From Candidatus Rokuibacteriota bacterium (GTDB lineage Bacteria; Methylomirabilota; Methylomirabilia; Rokubacteriales; CSP1-6), in contig JACQWC010000100.1 in the NCBI GenBank assembly GCA_016209635.1, positions 1 to 52,305 on the forward strand: DNA of 52,305 nt, in the 5' to 3' direction. A program made the translations under genes and the position numbers. Below are positions 11,375-20,242 of the stretch, piece by piece. Positions within the stretch are counted from its first letter, which is position 1. Each line of letters begins with the position of its first letter. Below the pieces are notes generated by a model. The model did no database searches, was not told where the DNA came from, and saw nothing but the letters and a program-made list of their open reading frames with translations.

Positions 11375-12721
11375 ATGTTCCGCCCGATCATCGCCATCAT
11401 CGGCCGCCCGAACGTGGGCAAGTCGACGCTCTTCAACCGCCTGATCGGACATCGCCAGGCCCTCGTCCGCGACGTCCCCGGGGTGACGCGTGACCGGCTC
11501 TATGGGGCCGTCACCTTCGAGCGCTGGCAGGCGACGGTGATCGACACCGGAGGGTTCGATCCGTCGGCCACCGAGCCGCTGATCGACGCGGTTCGCCGCC
11601 AGGTCCTCACCGCGATCGACGAGGCGGACCTCGTCCTCTTCGTGGCCGACGCCCGGACGGGGGTCACGGCGCTCGACGCCGAGATCGCCCGCATCCTCCG
11701 GCGCGCCGGTCGCCCGGTCGTGCTCGTCGCGAACAAGGTGGAGACCCCGGCGGGCGAGGGCGCGCTCGCCGACCTCTACCGGCTGGGCTTCGGTGACCCC
11801 CTCCCCGTCTCCGCGGAGCACGGGCGCGGGATAGGCGAGATGCTCGAGGTGCTGCGCGCCCGGGTCGGGCACCCACCGGCGCCGCCGCCGCCGATGCGCG
11901 GGGCCATCCGCGTGGCGGTCATCGGCCGCCCGAACGTGGGTAAGTCGTCGCTCGTCAACGCGATGCTCGGGACGGACCGGGTCCTCGTCCACGAGCGGCC
12001 CGGCACCACCCGGGATTCGGTCGACACGACGATCGTCTTCGACGGCCGTCCCTACGTCCTCGTGGACACCGCGGGCATCCGGAGAAAGGGACGGGTGAGC
12101 GAGCCGCTCGAGAAGCTCGCCGTGGTGATGGCGCTCAAGAGCCTCGAGCGGTGCGACGTCGCGCTGCTCGTGCTCGACGCCTCGGAGGGAATCACGGCCC
12201 AGGACGCGCACATCGCCGGGTATGCCGACGAGGCTGGACGCGCGGCGGTGGTCGTCGTGAACAAGTGGGACCTGGTGGAGCCCGGGAGCGTCCGGAAGGC
12301 CGACGTGGTCGGCCAGGTCCACGATCGCCTCCCGTTTCTCGAGTACGCGCCGGTGTGTTTCACCTCGGCCACGCGCACCGAGGGCGTGCCCGAGCTGTTC
12401 GAGACGGTCGACCGGGTCGCGGCCGAGGCCCGGCGCCGGGTCGCCGCGAGCGCGGTGACGGAGACCCTCAGGCAGGCGGTCGAGCGACGGCCGATCTCGC
12501 TCGGTGGCGTCCCGCTGACGGTCCAGTCCGCCTCCCAGGTGAGCATCGGGCCGCCGACCTTCGCCATCCGCGTGAACCGTCCCGACGACATCCACTTCTC
12601 CTACGAGCGCTACCTCGCGAAATCCCTCCGCCGGGCCTTCGGGTTCGGGGGATCGCCCATCCGGCTCTCGCTCAGGAAGGCGGTCGGTCCCCGGCGGCGC
12701 CCACGGAGGGTCGACCGGTGA
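11375..12721 (+). CDS. der: Ribosome biogenesis GTPase Der (EngA)
   Basis: Double-GTPase needed for 50S assembly, 448 aa. Two G domains in tandem: GRPNVGKSTLFN near the N-terminus with DTGGFDP, then GRPNVGKSSLVN at about residue 187 with DTAGIRRKGR and NKWDL. The C-terminal KH-like domain ends in a basic tail (RRRPRRVDR). Encoded 14 nt after the DUF512 gene, and its stop overlaps the next start as GTGA. Confidence 0.96.
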   Translation: MFRPIIAIIGRPNVGKSTLFNRLIGHRQALVRDVPGVTRDRLYGAVTFERWQATVIDTGGFDPSATEPLIDAVRRQVLTAIDEADLVLFVADARTGVTALDAEIARILRRAGRPVVLVANKVETPAGEGALADLYRLGFGDPLPVSAEHGRGIGEMLEVLRARVGHPPAPPPPMRGAIRVAVIGRPNVGKSSLVNAMLGTDRVLVHERPGTTRDSVDTTIVFDGRPYVLVDTAGIRRKGRVSEPLEKLAVVMALKSLERCDVALLVLDASEGITAQDAHIAGYADEAGRAAVVVVNKWDLVEPGSVRKADVVGQVHDRLPFLEYAPVCFTSATRTEGVPELFETVDRVAAEARRRVAASAVTETLRQAVERRPISLGGVPLTVQSASQVSIGPPTFAIRVNRPDDIHFSYERYLAKSLRRAFGFGGSPIRLSLRKAVGPRRRPRRVDR

Positions 12722-13560
12722 CGCCGGGGCGGCGGGAGTTCCGCCTTGCGGCGGTCGCCGCGACCCTGAACGCCCTGGTGCTGCTGGGCGCCCTCATGCT
12801 GCTCCCGGCGGCGCCGATCCCGAAGGTCGATCGCGTGCTGCGAGGGACGCCATCCGGACAGGCTCCGTCCCCCGCAGTGACCACGGGCGGTGTTCGGCCG
12901 GGCCCGCGGGAGGGGACGATCCGCGTCCCCCTCGCCGATCGTCTCCCGCGGCGCTTTCCCGCCGATGGCACGCCGGCCGGCTGGGAGCTCAGAGAGTTCA
13001 GTGGGCGCGCGTCGATCCAGCTCCACCGGAGCGAGGTCGGCCTCGCCCTGCGCCTGCAGAGCGAGCAGGGGTCGTTCGTCCTGCACCGCGACGTGATCGT
13101 CGACCTCGCGGAGCGCCCGTACCTGGCCTGGTCGTGGAAGGTGATCCGCCTGCCGGCGGCGGGGGACGTCCGCCAGCGCGCCAGGGACGACCAGGCCGGG
13201 CAAGTCTACGTGATCTTCCCCCGATGGCCGGCGCCGCTCGCGCGGAGCGACGTGATCGGCTACGTCTGGGACAGCCGGGCGCCGGTCGGGACAGCGGTCA
13301 CGAGCCCGAAGGCCGCGAACGTCAAGGTGATCGTCGTAGAGTCGGGACCGGCGCGGCTCGGGGCGTGGCAGCACCTGCAGCGGAATGTCCTCGAGGATTA
13401 CACGCGGCTCTTCGGCCAGCCGCCCCCGCGCGTCGGCAAGATCGCCCTGATGATCGACGCCAACGACACGCGGAGTGATGCCGAGGCATGGATCGCCGAC
13501 CTCGGCTTCTCCCGGACACGGTCCAAAAGCGCGGAAATCCCAACGTCTATGCTAAGATGA
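12718..13560 (+). CDS. DUF3047 family exported/anchored protein
   Basis: 280 aa from a GTG that overlaps the der stop. A hydrophobic segment at about residues 12-33 is a signal anchor or signal peptide, so the rest is probably periplasmic. The body has the DUF3047 pattern: WSWKVIRLPAAGD, YVIFPRWP, GYVWDS and the C-terminal IALMIDANDT followed by AEAWIADLGF. The family has no assigned biochemical function; the fold resembles a beta-sandwich carbohydrate-binding protein, which is only a suggestion. Confidence 0.8.
   Translation: MTPGRREFRLAAVAATLNALVLLGALMLLPAAPIPKVDRVLRGTPSGQAPSPAVTTGGVRPGPREGTIRVPLADRLPRRFPADGTPAGWELREFSGRASIQLHRSEVGLALRLQSEQGSFVLHRDVIVDLAERPYLAWSWKVIRLPAAGDVRQRARDDQAGQVYVIFPRWPAPLARSDVIGYVWDSRAPVGTAVTSPKAANVKVIVVESGPARLGAWQHLQRNVLEDYTRLFGQPPPRVGKIALMIDANDTRSDAEAWIADLGFSRTRSKSAEIPTSMLR
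13550..13558 (+). promoter_or_regulatory. Extended -10 element upstream of the SPOR gene
   Basis: TG-C-TAAGAT at 13550-13558 fits an extended -10 (TGnTAAGAT), overlapping the 3' end of the DUF3047 gene. No clear -35 is visible 17-18 nt upstream. It would start transcripts about 39 nt before the next ATG and resembles the TGCTAGCGT element of the ihfB promoter. Confidence 0.4.
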
Positions 13561-13603
13561 CGCGCGTGGCAGCGAGCCCCCGACGGGGAGGAAGGGCCCC
13601 ACG

Positions 13604-14554
13604 ATGAGCCCGAGGCGCGACGACCCGGCCGAGGAAGAACCCGAAGAGGATCGACCGACGAGCATCTTCTCCACGACGTGGTTTCGGCTCGTTCTTGTGC
13701 TGGTGGTGCTGGGCATCGTCGCCGTCTTCGCGGTGCCCTATGTGCTGGAGGTGATCAGCCCGCCGCCGAAGCCGCCGGCCATCGTGAAGATGCAGCCACC
13801 GGCGCCGCCGGCCCAGAAGAAGGAGGAAGCTCCGGCCGCCGTCGCGCCGAGCGCTGCCGCGCCGTCTCGACCACCGTCGACGCCGCCCGCCGCGCCCAAG
13901 ACCCAGGCCCCGGCGCCTCCGCCGCCGATCCCGGCGGAGCTGCAGAAGCCGGCAGCGCCGAAGAGCGAGGCCCCCAAGCAGGAAGCCAAGGCACCCTCCG
14001 CCCCGAAGCCCGCGACGGCGAAGGCGCCCCTTGCGGCTGGCGGCAAGTACTGGGTGCAGGTGGGAGCCTTCAAGGACCCCGAGACGGCGAAGCGGCTCGC
14101 CGCCAAGCTGCGCGAGCAGAACTTCAGCGTCGCCGAGCCGGTGAAGGGTGGCGGCGTCCCCACGGCTTCCGCCGCCACGACGGGCGCGCCGGCGGAGGGG
14201 AACGATCGGTACGAGGTCTTCGTGTCCGGCGCGTCCGCGGCGGCCCTGGCCGCCAAGCTCACGGGGAAGGGGCTCCAGGTCGAGTCGGTGACGGGTGGAG
14301 CGCTCGTCAAGCCGAGCATGCCGTTGCCCGACGCGGTGGCGCTCTCGAAGGATCTCGCGGCCGAGGGGCACAAGGTCCAGGTCCGGCGCGCGACGGCTCG
14401 CCGGCCAGCCGCCGGGACGCCCCCGCCGACCGGCGGCGACAAGCTCTACCGCGTGCGCGTCGGCGCCTTCGACAGCCGCGCGGCCGCCGTGACGGCGCTC
14501 CGCGACCTCGAGGCCAAGGGCTACACGCCCTTCATCGCCCGGGAGCGCGAGTGA
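13604..14554 (+). CDS. SPOR-domain membrane protein
   Basis: 316 aa, ATG preceded by the strong Shine-Dalgarno GGGGAGGAAGG. Domain order: short acidic cytoplasmic N-terminus, one TM segment at about residues 24-46, a long Pro/Ala/Lys-rich periplasmic linker (about 50-140), a SPOR domain (about 146-205, YWVQVGAFKDPETAKRLA) and a second SPOR-like half at the C-terminus (YRVRVGAFDSRAAAVTAL). SPOR domains bind denuded septal peptidoglycan, so a role in cell division or envelope remodelling, like FtsN/DedD, is inferred. The stop overlaps cutA as GTGA. Confidence 0.87.
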   Translation: MSPRRDDPAEEEPEEDRPTSIFSTTWFRLVLVLVVLGIVAVFAVPYVLEVISPPPKPPAIVKMQPPAPPAQKKEEAPAAVAPSAAAPSRPPSTPPAAPKTQAPAPPPPIPAELQKPAAPKSEAPKQEAKAPSAPKPATAKAPLAAGGKYWVQVGAFKDPETAKRLAAKLREQNFSVAEPVKGGGVPTASAATTGAPAEGNDRYEVFVSGASAAALAAKLTGKGLQVESVTGGALVKPSMPLPDAVALSKDLAAEGHKVQVRRATARRPAAGTPPPTGGDKLYRVRVGAFDSRAAAVTALRDLEAKGYTPFIARERE

Positions 14555-14895
14555 CGGACGACTTCCTGCTCGTGCTCTCGACGGCCGCGTCGGCCGAGGA
14601 GGGGCTCGGGATCGGGCGGCGGCTCGTGGCGGAGCGGCTCGCGGCGTGCGTCAACGTCGTGCCCGCCGCGCGGTCTGTGTTCTTCTGGGAGGGAGCGCTG
14701 CACGAGACCGACGAGGCCCTCCTGATGATCAAGACCCGCCGCGACCGCTACCCGGTCCTCGAGGACAGGATCCGGGCGCTTCACTCCTATTCGGTGCCGG
14801 AGATTCTCGCGATCCCCATCGCGTCCGGGTCGCCGGCGTACCTCGAGTGGCTCCGCGAGACGGTGTCTCCGGGAGGAGGTGACTCGTCACAGTGA
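14551..14895 (+). CDS. cutA: CutA1 divalent-ion tolerance protein
   Basis: 114-aa member of the trimeric CutA1 family with a PII-like fold. Diagnostic blocks are RLAACVNVVPAARSVFFWEG, ALLMIKTR and SYSVPEILAIPI. The Cys in AACVN is the conserved position implicated in copper binding in E. coli. GTG start inside the SPOR stop (GTGA), and its own stop forms GTGA with ihfA. Confidence 0.92.
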   Translation: MTDDFLLVLSTAASAEEGLGIGRRLVAERLAACVNVVPAARSVFFWEGALHETDEALLMIKTRRDRYPVLEDRIRALHSYSVPEILAIPIASGSPAYLEWLRETVSPGGGDSSQ

Positions 14896-15176
14896 CGAAG
14901 AACGATCTGGTCAATGCCGTGGCCGCGCACGGATTGTCCAAGCGGCAGTCGGCGTCGGTGGTGGAATCGGTCTTCGACATCATCTTCGGGTGCTTCGAGA
15001 AGGGCGAGGACGTCAAGATCGTCGGCTTCGGTCACTTCCGGATCCGACGCAAGGCCTCGCGCCGCGGCCGGAACCCTCAGACGGGCGACAGCATCGAGAT
15101 CACCGCGCGCAAGGTGCTCACCTTCAAGCCGAGCAAGGGACTGAAGCAGCGCATCAACGCCCAGCACGCGACGTGA
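14892..15176 (+). CDS. ihfA: Integration host factor, alpha-type subunit (HU/IHF family)
   Basis: 94-aa HU/IHF protein starting MTKNDLVNAVA, with the arm motifs GFGHFRIRRK and RRGRNPQTG. It lies directly before a MerR-type gene, the ihfA-merR order common in proteobacteria, where pheT usually precedes; pheT is absent here. Probable heterodimer partner of the 2201-2476 product. Assignment to alpha rather than HU rests on context. GTG start in GTGA with cutA; stop in GTGA with merR. Confidence 0.87.
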   Translation: MTKNDLVNAVAAHGLSKRQSASVVESVFDIIFGCFEKGEDVKIVGFGHFRIRRKASRRGRNPQTGDSIEITARKVLTFKPSKGLKQRINAQHAT

Positions 15177-15529
15177 CGACGGAAGCCGCCGAGAAGCTCT
15201 ACTACCGGATCGGCGAGGTGGAAGCGATCACGGGCGTGCCCGCCTATGTCCTGCGCTACTGGGAGTCGGAATTCAAGCTGCTCCGTCCGAAGAAGAACCC
15301 AGCTGGCCAACGCGTGTACCGGCGACGGGACCTCGAGCTGGTGCAGCGGATCAAGACGCTCCTCTACGCCGAGCGCCTGACCCTCGAGGGAGCGAAGAAG
15401 CGGCTCCTTGCCGAGTCGAGGAAGGGCGCCGAGCAGCTCGAGCTGGGGATCCGCGAGGCCGCGTACGCCGACGCCCTCCGCCGCATCCAGGACCGCCTCG
15501 CCGCGCTCCGCGCGCGCCTCGCACCTTGA
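15173..15529 (+). CDS. MerR-family transcriptional regulator
   Basis: 118 aa, GTG start overlapping the ihfA stop. The N-terminal winged HTH has YYRIGEVEAITGVPAYVLRYWESEF, then RVYRRRDLELVQRIKTLL, followed by a C-terminal helical region for dimerisation. No C-terminal Cys pattern for metal sensing is visible. This is the short MerR relative found after ihfA in many proteobacteria; its ligand and targets are unknown. Confidence 0.87.
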   Translation: MTTEAAEKLYYRIGEVEAITGVPAYVLRYWESEFKLLRPKKNPAGQRVYRRRDLELVQRIKTLLYAERLTLEGAKKRLLAESRKGAEQLELGIREAAYADALRRIQDRLAALRARLAP

Positions 15530-15568
15530 AGGGTCCCCCGGTTTCTGTCACAATTCACGCCTGACGGT

Positions 15569-15645
<77 letters not shown>

Positions 15646-15657
15646 TTTTTCTCCTCA

Positions 15658-16431
15658 ATGCCCGTTCTACTCCTCACCAACGACGACGGGGTCCACGCGA
15701 CGGGCCTCCGGGCCCTCGCGGACGCGCTGGACGAGCTTGGCGAGGTGTACGTCGTCGCCCCGGAGCGCGAGCAGAGCGCCTCGAGCCACGCCTTGACCCT
15801 CCACCGGCCCCTCCGCGTGGCGCGGGTGCGCGAGCGCTGGTTCGCGGTCAATGGCACCCCCTCCGACTGCGTCAACCTGGGCGTGCTCGGGTTCCTCCCC
15901 GCGCGCCCCGTGCTCGTCGCCTCGGGCGTCAACCACGGCTCGAACCTCGGCGACGACGTGACGTACTCCGGGACCGTCGCGGCGGCGATGGAGGGGACGC
16001 TCCTCGGTGTGCCCTCGATCGCCGTGTCGCTCGTCGACGGCGGGGACGTCGCGGAGGCCGCGCGGATCGCCCGGCTGATCGCGACGCGGGTGCTGGTGGC
16101 CGGGCTGCCCCGGAAGACGCTGCTCAACGTGAACGTGCCCGCAGCGCCGCCGCGGGGCATCCGGCTGACGCGGCTCGGCCACCGCATGTACACGGGCAAG
16201 GTCGTCGAGCAGCTCGACCCGCGCGGGCGGGCCTACTACTGGATCGCGGGCGGCGAGCCCGAGTGGGGTGCGCTCGAGGGGACCGACATGGGCGCCGTGC
16301 ACGAGGGGTACGCGGCGGTGACGCCGCTCCACCTCGATCTCACCGACGACCGGGCACTCGCCGAGATGGCCGCCTGGTCGCCCGCGCTGAACGCCCAGTA
16401 CCGGCGTCTCCGGACCGGGAAGAAGTCGTGA
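15658..16431 (+). CDS. surE: 5'/3'-nucleotidase SurE
   Basis: Metal-dependent nucleotidase of 257 aa. LLTNDDG supplies the paired metal-binding Asp residues. APEREQSASSHALT, NGTPSDCVN and the block from SGVNHGSNLG to YSGTVAAAMEG are all intact. ATG chosen because the family begins directly at (M)xxLLTNDDG. It is followed by pcm (GTGA overlap) and, after a tRNA and acyP, an RpoS-like sigma factor. This resembles the surE-pcm-nlpD-rpoS cluster of gammaproteobacteria. Confidence 0.95.
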   Translation: MPVLLLTNDDGVHATGLRALADALDELGEVYVVAPEREQSASSHALTLHRPLRVARVRERWFAVNGTPSDCVNLGVLGFLPARPVLVASGVNHGSNLGDDVTYSGTVAAAMEGTLLGVPSIAVSLVDGGDVAEAARIARLIATRVLVAGLPRKTLLNVNVPAAPPRGIRLTRLGHRMYTGKVVEQLDPRGRAYYWIAGGEPEWGALEGTDMGAVHEGYAAVTPLHLDLTDDRALAEMAAWSPALNAQYRRLRTGKKS

Positions 16432-17084
16432 GGGTGGAGTCGTTCGACTTCGCGCGTGACCGCGAGCGCATGGTCGACGAGCAGCTGGCGCGCCGGGGCA
16501 TCGTGGACGAGCGCGTGCTCGCCGCGATGCGGCGGGTGCCGCGGCACCTCTTCGTCCAGGAGGCCCTGCGCGAGCGCGCGTACGGCGACCACCCGCTCCC
16601 GATCGGCGAGGAGCAGACCATCTCGCAGCCTTACATCGTGGCCCTGATGACGTCGCTGCTGGAGATCACGGGTCAGGAGAAGGTCCTCGAGGTCGGGACG
16701 GGCTCGGGGTATCAGACCGCGGTGCTCGCCGAGCTGGCCCGCCGCGTCTGCTCGATCGAGCGCGTTCCCGCGCTCGCCGAGGGCGCACGGGCGAGGCTCG
16801 AGGCCCTCGGCTACCAGAACGTCTGGGTGCGCGTGGCGAATGGAACCGTGGGCTGGCCCGACGAGGCGCCGTTCGAGCGGATCCTCGTCGCCGCGGGTAG
16901 CCCCGCCGTGCCGGGGCCGCTCTTCGAGCAGCTCGCCGAGGGGGGCCGGATGGTGCTCCCCCTTGGGGATGCGGCGAACCAGACGCTCACCCTCGTGGAG
17001 AACGTCCGCGGCGAGAGGAGGACCCAGTCTTTTGGGAACTGCAAGTTCGTGAAGCTCGTCGGGCGCTACGCTTGGGACGCCTGA
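16428..17084 (+). CDS. pcm: Protein-L-isoaspartate O-methyltransferase
   Basis: Repairs isoaspartyl damage using SAM. 218 aa from a GTG inside GTGA shared with surE. Motifs: QTISQPYIVALM before motif I VLEVGTGSGYQTAVL, then FERILVAAGSPAVP and GGRMVLPLG. The N-terminus (RMVDEQLARRGI) matches the family. The surE-pcm pair is a known conserved stress-survival couple. Confidence 0.94.
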   Translation: MRVESFDFARDRERMVDEQLARRGIVDERVLAAMRRVPRHLFVQEALRERAYGDHPLPIGEEQTISQPYIVALMTSLLEITGQEKVLEVGTGSGYQTAVLAELARRVCSIERVPALAEGARARLEALGYQNVWVRVANGTVGWPDEAPFERILVAAGSPAVPGPLFEQLAEGGRMVLPLGDAANQTLTLVENVRGERRTQSFGNCKFVKLVGRYAWDA

Positions 17085-17089
17085 CCCTG

Positions 17090-17095
17090 TACAAT
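17090..17095 (+). promoter_or_regulatory. Candidate -10 box for tRNA-Pro(CGG)
   Basis: TACAAT lies 14 nt before the tRNA 5' end, in the short gap after pcm, with TG directly upstream. The -35 region is not clear. The distance fits transcription starting just before the mature tRNA. Confidence 0.45.
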
Positions 17096-17108
17096 AGCCG
17101 GGTCGGAT

Positions 17109-17186
<78 letters not shown>

Positions 17187-17240
17187 CCCCTTGACCGCCG
17201 GCCGGCCGGATGGACGCGGCCGGTCGGCGGTCGTCGAACG

Positions 17241-17555
17241 ATGGACCGATCACCCGTGAGTGTACCGCGCACCGCCGCCGAGATCATCGTCGAGGGCCGT
17301 GTCCAGGGCGTCGGCTTCAGGTACTGGGCCCAGCGGCGGGCGTCCCACCTGGGCCTCGCCGGGTACGTGATGAACCTGAGGGACGGCCGCGTGCGCGTGC
17401 ACGCGGAGGGACCCCGCGCGAGCATCGAGGAGCTGGCGGGCGACCTTGAGAAGGGGCCGCCGCTTTCCCGCGTGGAGCGGGTCACGATCAATTGGCGGCC
17501 CCCCACCGGACGCTTCGCCGCGTTCGGGATCCGCTACGCCGACTTCGAGCCGTGA
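17241..17555 (+). CDS. acyP: Acylphosphatase
   Basis: Small enzyme of 104 aa that hydrolyses carboxyl-phosphate bonds. The signature [16 protein letters not shown] contains the phosphate-binding Arg27, and [11 protein letters not shown] contains the catalytic Asn45. About 12 extra residues precede the core. No strong ribosome-binding site is visible before the ATG. It lies between tRNA-Pro(CGG) and the sigma factor gene. Confidence 0.93.
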   Translation: MDRSPVSVPRTAAEIIVEGRVQGVGFRYWAQRRASHLGLAGYVMNLRDGRVRVHAEGPRASIEELAGDLEKGPPLSRVERVTINWRPPTGRFAAFGIRYADFEP

Positions 17556-17596
17556 GGAGGGGCGGGGAGGGCACCGCCACCCCCTCGAGGACGAGG

Positions 17597-18517
17597 ATGC
17601 GTGACGACGCCGAGGAGACGATTCCCGACGAGCCGCTCGACACCCTCGTGGACGCGGTCGACGAGGAGGTCCGCGAGGAGACGCGGGAGACGAGCCGGGC
17701 AAACCTCCGCGTGTACCTCCGCGAGATCGCGCGGATCCCGCTCGTTTCCCGCGAGGAGGAGGTGGAGCTGGCCCGCCGCGCCCGGGCAGGGAACGCGGCC
17801 GCCAGGGCCCACCTCACCGAAGCGAACCTGCGCCTGGTCGTTCAGATCGCGCGGCGCTACCTGAACCGCGGGCTCCCGCTCCCGGACCTGATCGAGGAAG
17901 GGAACCTCGGCCTCCTCCGGGCGGTCGAGAAGTTCGAGCCCGAGCGGGGCACGCGCTTCTCGACCTACGCGACCTGGTGGATCCGCCAGGCGATCGTGCG
18001 GGCGCTGGCGAACCAGGCGCGGACGGTCCGGCTCCCGGTGCACGTCGAGCTCCTGCTCGCGCGGTACCTGCGCGAGCAGCAGCGCCTCACCCAGGCGCTC
18101 GGACGCGCGCCGACCGCCGAGGAGCTGGCAGCGGCGCTCAAGACCAGCGTCGAGCAGGTCCAGGAGCTGGAGGAGATCCGCCAGCGGCCGGTGTCGCTCG
18201 AGACGCCGGTGAGGGGAGAGCAGGGGCGGCTCAGCGACCTCGTCGCCGACACGCGCGCCGAACCCGACGAGGCGCTCGCCTCGCTGCTCCGGGAGCGCGC
18301 GGACCTCGCGTCGGTGCTCGACGACGTTGCCGAGAGCGAGCGGACGGTGCTGCGGCGGCGCTTCGGCCTCGACGCAGACCCGCCGGAGACGCTGGAGGCG
18401 ATCGGCCGGCGGCTCGGGCTCACCCGCGAGCGGATCCGCCAGATCGAGGTGGCCGGGCTCCGCAAGGTCCGCGCCTTGCTCCTGGCGCGGGGGGTAGACC
18501 TCTCCGATCTCGCCTGA
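17597..18517 (+). CDS. RpoS-like group 2 sigma-70 factor
   Basis: 306 aa from an ATG preceded by GAGGACGAGG. Order: acidic N-terminus, region 1.2 ([20 protein letters not shown]), region 2 ([49 protein letters not shown]), region 3, and region 4 ([20 protein letters not shown]). It lacks the large region 1.1 of housekeeping RpoD. Length and linkage to surE and pcm favour the stationary-phase type, but a general alternative sigma factor of another branch is possible. It probably directs RNA polymerase to stress promoters. Confidence 0.85.
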   Translation: MRDDAEETIPDEPLDTLVDAVDEEVREETRETSRANLRVYLREIARIPLVSREEEVELARRARAGNAAARAHLTEANLRLVVQIARRYLNRGLPLPDLIEEGNLGLLRAVEKFEPERGTRFSTYATWWIRQAIVRALANQARTVRLPVHVELLLARYLREQQRLTQALGRAPTAEELAAALKTSVEQVQELEEIRQRPVSLETPVRGEQGRLSDLVADTRAEPDEALASLLRERADLASVLDDVAESERTVLRRRFGLDADPPETLEAIGRRLGLTRERIRQIEVAGLRKVRALLLARGVDLSDLA

Positions 18518-18557
18518 GCCCGTCCAGGGGCCTTACGTGGTCTGCCCCGAGTCGCGG

Positions 18558-18563
18558 TACACT
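18558..18563 (+). promoter_or_regulatory. Candidate -10 box for tRNA-Arg(CCT)
   Basis: TACACT lies 26 nt upstream of the mature tRNA 5' end in the 71-bp gap after the sigma factor gene. A weak TTACGT-like -35 is found about 19 nt upstream of it. Confidence 0.35.
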
Positions 18564-18588
18564 GAGGTGGTCAGCGCGCGACTTGCGT

Positions 18589-18665
18589 GCCCCCGTAGCT
18601 CAGGTGGACAGAGCAGCAGTTTCCTAAACTGCGTGCCGGGTGTTCGAGTCACCCCGGGGGCACCA
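18589..18665 (+). tRNA. tRNA-Arg (anticodon CCT), integration target
   Basis: 77 nt including CCA. Acceptor stem GCCCCCG/CGGGGGC, anticodon stem GCAGT/ACTGC with loop TTCCTAA, and T stem GGGTG/CACCC with loop TTCGAGT. Its 3' half from the anticodon loop onward (18621-18667) is repeated exactly at 27571-27617. The gene is the attachment site of the adjacent element and its 3' half is supplied by the element. Confidence 0.95.
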
Positions 18666-18667
18666 TT
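18621..18667 (+). repeat. attL, 47-bp core
   Basis: Begins in the anticodon loop of tRNA-Arg and ends 2 nt after CCA. Identical to 27571-27617. The base before each copy differs (T versus A) and so does the base after (C versus T), which defines the core exactly. Confidence 0.93.
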
Positions 18668-18679
18668 CACAACAACGAC

Positions 18680-19942
18680 TTAGACGCGGGTGGTCTGCTC
18701 GGCTGCGGGACGCGGTTGCGCCTGGGTTGCGTCCGGTTGCGTTCCGGCCGTCTCGATGGCGTCCGCCAGCCCCTCGACGTGGTGCCGGTCGGCGCCGGGG
18801 ACAAAGTGGCCGTACAGGTCCACCGTGACGGCGATAGACGAGTGGCCGAGCTGCTTGGCCACGTAGGCGATCGGCACGCCCCGGCGCAGCATGAGCGAGG
18901 CGTAGGTGTGCCGGGCATCGTGGACGCGCACGTGGCGGACGCCGGCCTTGTCGAGCAGCGGGCGCCACACCCGGTCACGGAGCCAAGCATCGTTCAGCGG
19001 CTTGGCGGCGTCCGTCGCTGACGGGAACACCCACGGGGACACGGCGACGCCGGCGACAGCGGCCTCGGCCTGCCGGATGGAGTAGCGGTCACGAAGCGCG
19101 GCGATCAGCGATCCAGGAGCGTCCACGGTCCGCAGCTTGCCGCTCTTGGGGGTATTGACGATGAAGCGGTGACTACGAAACGCCACCGTGCGCCGAAGAT
19201 CGATCAGGTTGCGCCGCCAGTCGATATCTTCCCATTCCAGCCCCAGCAGCTCGCCCTCCCGCATGCCGGTGTAGAACAGCACGCGGACGGCCAGCTCGTG
19301 GTCGGGATACCACTTGGTCGCCGCCGTCAGGACCGACGCCACCGACTCCGGCTCCAGCACTACGACGTGTTCGCGGGCGTCGTGCCGGGCGTCGAACATG
19401 CGGCCGAAGCGAGCGGCGGGGTTGCTGACGATCAGGGAGTCAACCTGCGCCTGGTACAACACCGCCCGGAGGGTGGCCGCGGCGTTTTTCACGGTGTTGC
19501 GCGCGAGCGGCGCGACGCATGTCTCGCAGTCGCGGGCGGGTACATCGTGTTTGGAGCACCCTCGCCCGCCGAGCTTCTCCGCGATGAAGGCGCGGACATG
19601 GGATGGTGCGATGCCGTCGAGCCGCAGCTGCCCGAACGTCGGCTTGAGGTGGTTCGCGACGATCTGCCGGTAATATTCCTCCGTGCGCGTCTTTCGGTGG
19701 GGCCGGATGGCTTCGGTCAGCCATCGCTCCGCATACTGCTCGAACGTGGGTACCGCGCGGCGCTCCGGCGCCTCTAACGCGCTCAGATCGCCCTCGGCGA
19801 GCTTGGCTTGAATCTGGATGGCCGCCTGCTCGGCGCTGCGCTTGCCGGGCTTGCCGACCCCCACACGCTTCGCCTTGCGCTTTCCTTGGTGGTCGATGAA
19901 CAGCCACCACGCGCCGTCTCGCTGCCTGACCTTGACCGCCAT
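18680..19942 (-). CDS. int: Tyrosine site-specific integrase
   Basis: 420 aa. Order: AP2-like arm-binding N-terminus (WWLFIDHQGKRKAKRVG), SAM-like core-binding domain (about 65-190), then the catalytic domain. Catalytic residues: Arg228 in GMREGELLGLEW, Lys near 266-269, His341 and Arg344 in HDARHTYASL, His367 in LGHSS, and the nucleophile Tyr377 in VDLYGHF. The core-binding domain contains an unusual C-x2-H-x6-C-x2-C insert (Cys129, His132, Cys139, Cys142) that could bind zinc. The stop is 12 bp from attL. The start overlaps the XRE gene stop by one base (TGATG). Confidence 0.95.
   Translation of the reverse strand: MAVKVRQRDGAWWLFIDHQGKRKAKRVGVGKPGKRSAEQAAIQIQAKLAEGDLSALEAPERRAVPTFEQYAERWLTEAIRPHRKTRTEEYYRQIVANHLKPTFGQLRLDGIAPSHVRAFIAEKLGGRGCSKHDVPARDCETCVAPLARNTVKNAAATLRAVLYQAQVDSLIVSNPAARFGRMFDARHDAREHVVVLEPESVASVLTAATKWYPDHELAVRVLFYTGMREGELLGLEWEDIDWRRNLIDLRRTVAFRSHRFIVNTPKSGKLRTVDAPGSLIAALRDRYSIRQAEAAVAGVAVSPWVFPSATDAAKPLNDAWLRDRVWRPLLDKAGVRHVRVHDARHTYASLMLRRGVPIAYVAKQLGHSSIAVTVDLYGHFVPGADRHHVEGLADAIETAGTQPDATQAQPRPAAEQTTRV
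18714..18741 (+). repeat. Three GGTTGCG repeats near attL
   Basis: GGTTGCG at 18714, 18725 and 18735, spaced 11 and 10 bp, about one helical turn. They lie inside the 3' coding end of the integrase, 47 bp from the attL core. The 20 bp at 18714-18733 recur exactly at 27478-27497 near attR. Candidate integrase arm-type sites. Confidence 0.55.
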
Positions 19943-20184
19943 CAGTTCCCTCCCTTCCGTCGAGCCCGCGGCTCGACGATCTCGACGCGGAGCGTAGCGC
20001 CGAGGGCCTGGGCAATGCGCGCAAGGGTGTCGAGGGTCGGTTCGTGCAGCGCCAGCTCAAGCCGGGCCAGCGTCACCCGGTTGATGCCGGCCTCCGCTGC
20101 CACTGCCTCTTGACTCATCCCGCGCTTCCCCCGGAGTTCCGCGACCCTTGCCGCCACGCCCTTGGTGATCGTTGATTTGCTCAT
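19942..20184 (-). CDS. XRE-family HTH regulator
   Basis: 80 aa. One Cro/CI-type helix-turn-helix spans about residues 22-70 (MSQEAVAAEAGINRVTLARLE, then EPTLDTLARIAQALGA). The ATG is chosen at MSKSTITKG; in-frame codons further upstream have no family match. Placed directly before the integrase with a one-base overlap, so it probably controls or is cotranscribed with it. It could also be an antitoxin-type HTH, but no toxin partner is visible. Confidence 0.85.
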   Translation of the reverse strand: MSKSTITKGVAARVAELRGKRGMSQEAVAAEAGINRVTLARLELALHEPTLDTLARIAQALGATLRVEIVEPRARRKGGN

Positions 20185-20242
20185 GGTAGCAAGGACGCTA
20201 CACGCTTCCTCTGGCGCTGTCAAGGGGATTGTTGCACTCATG

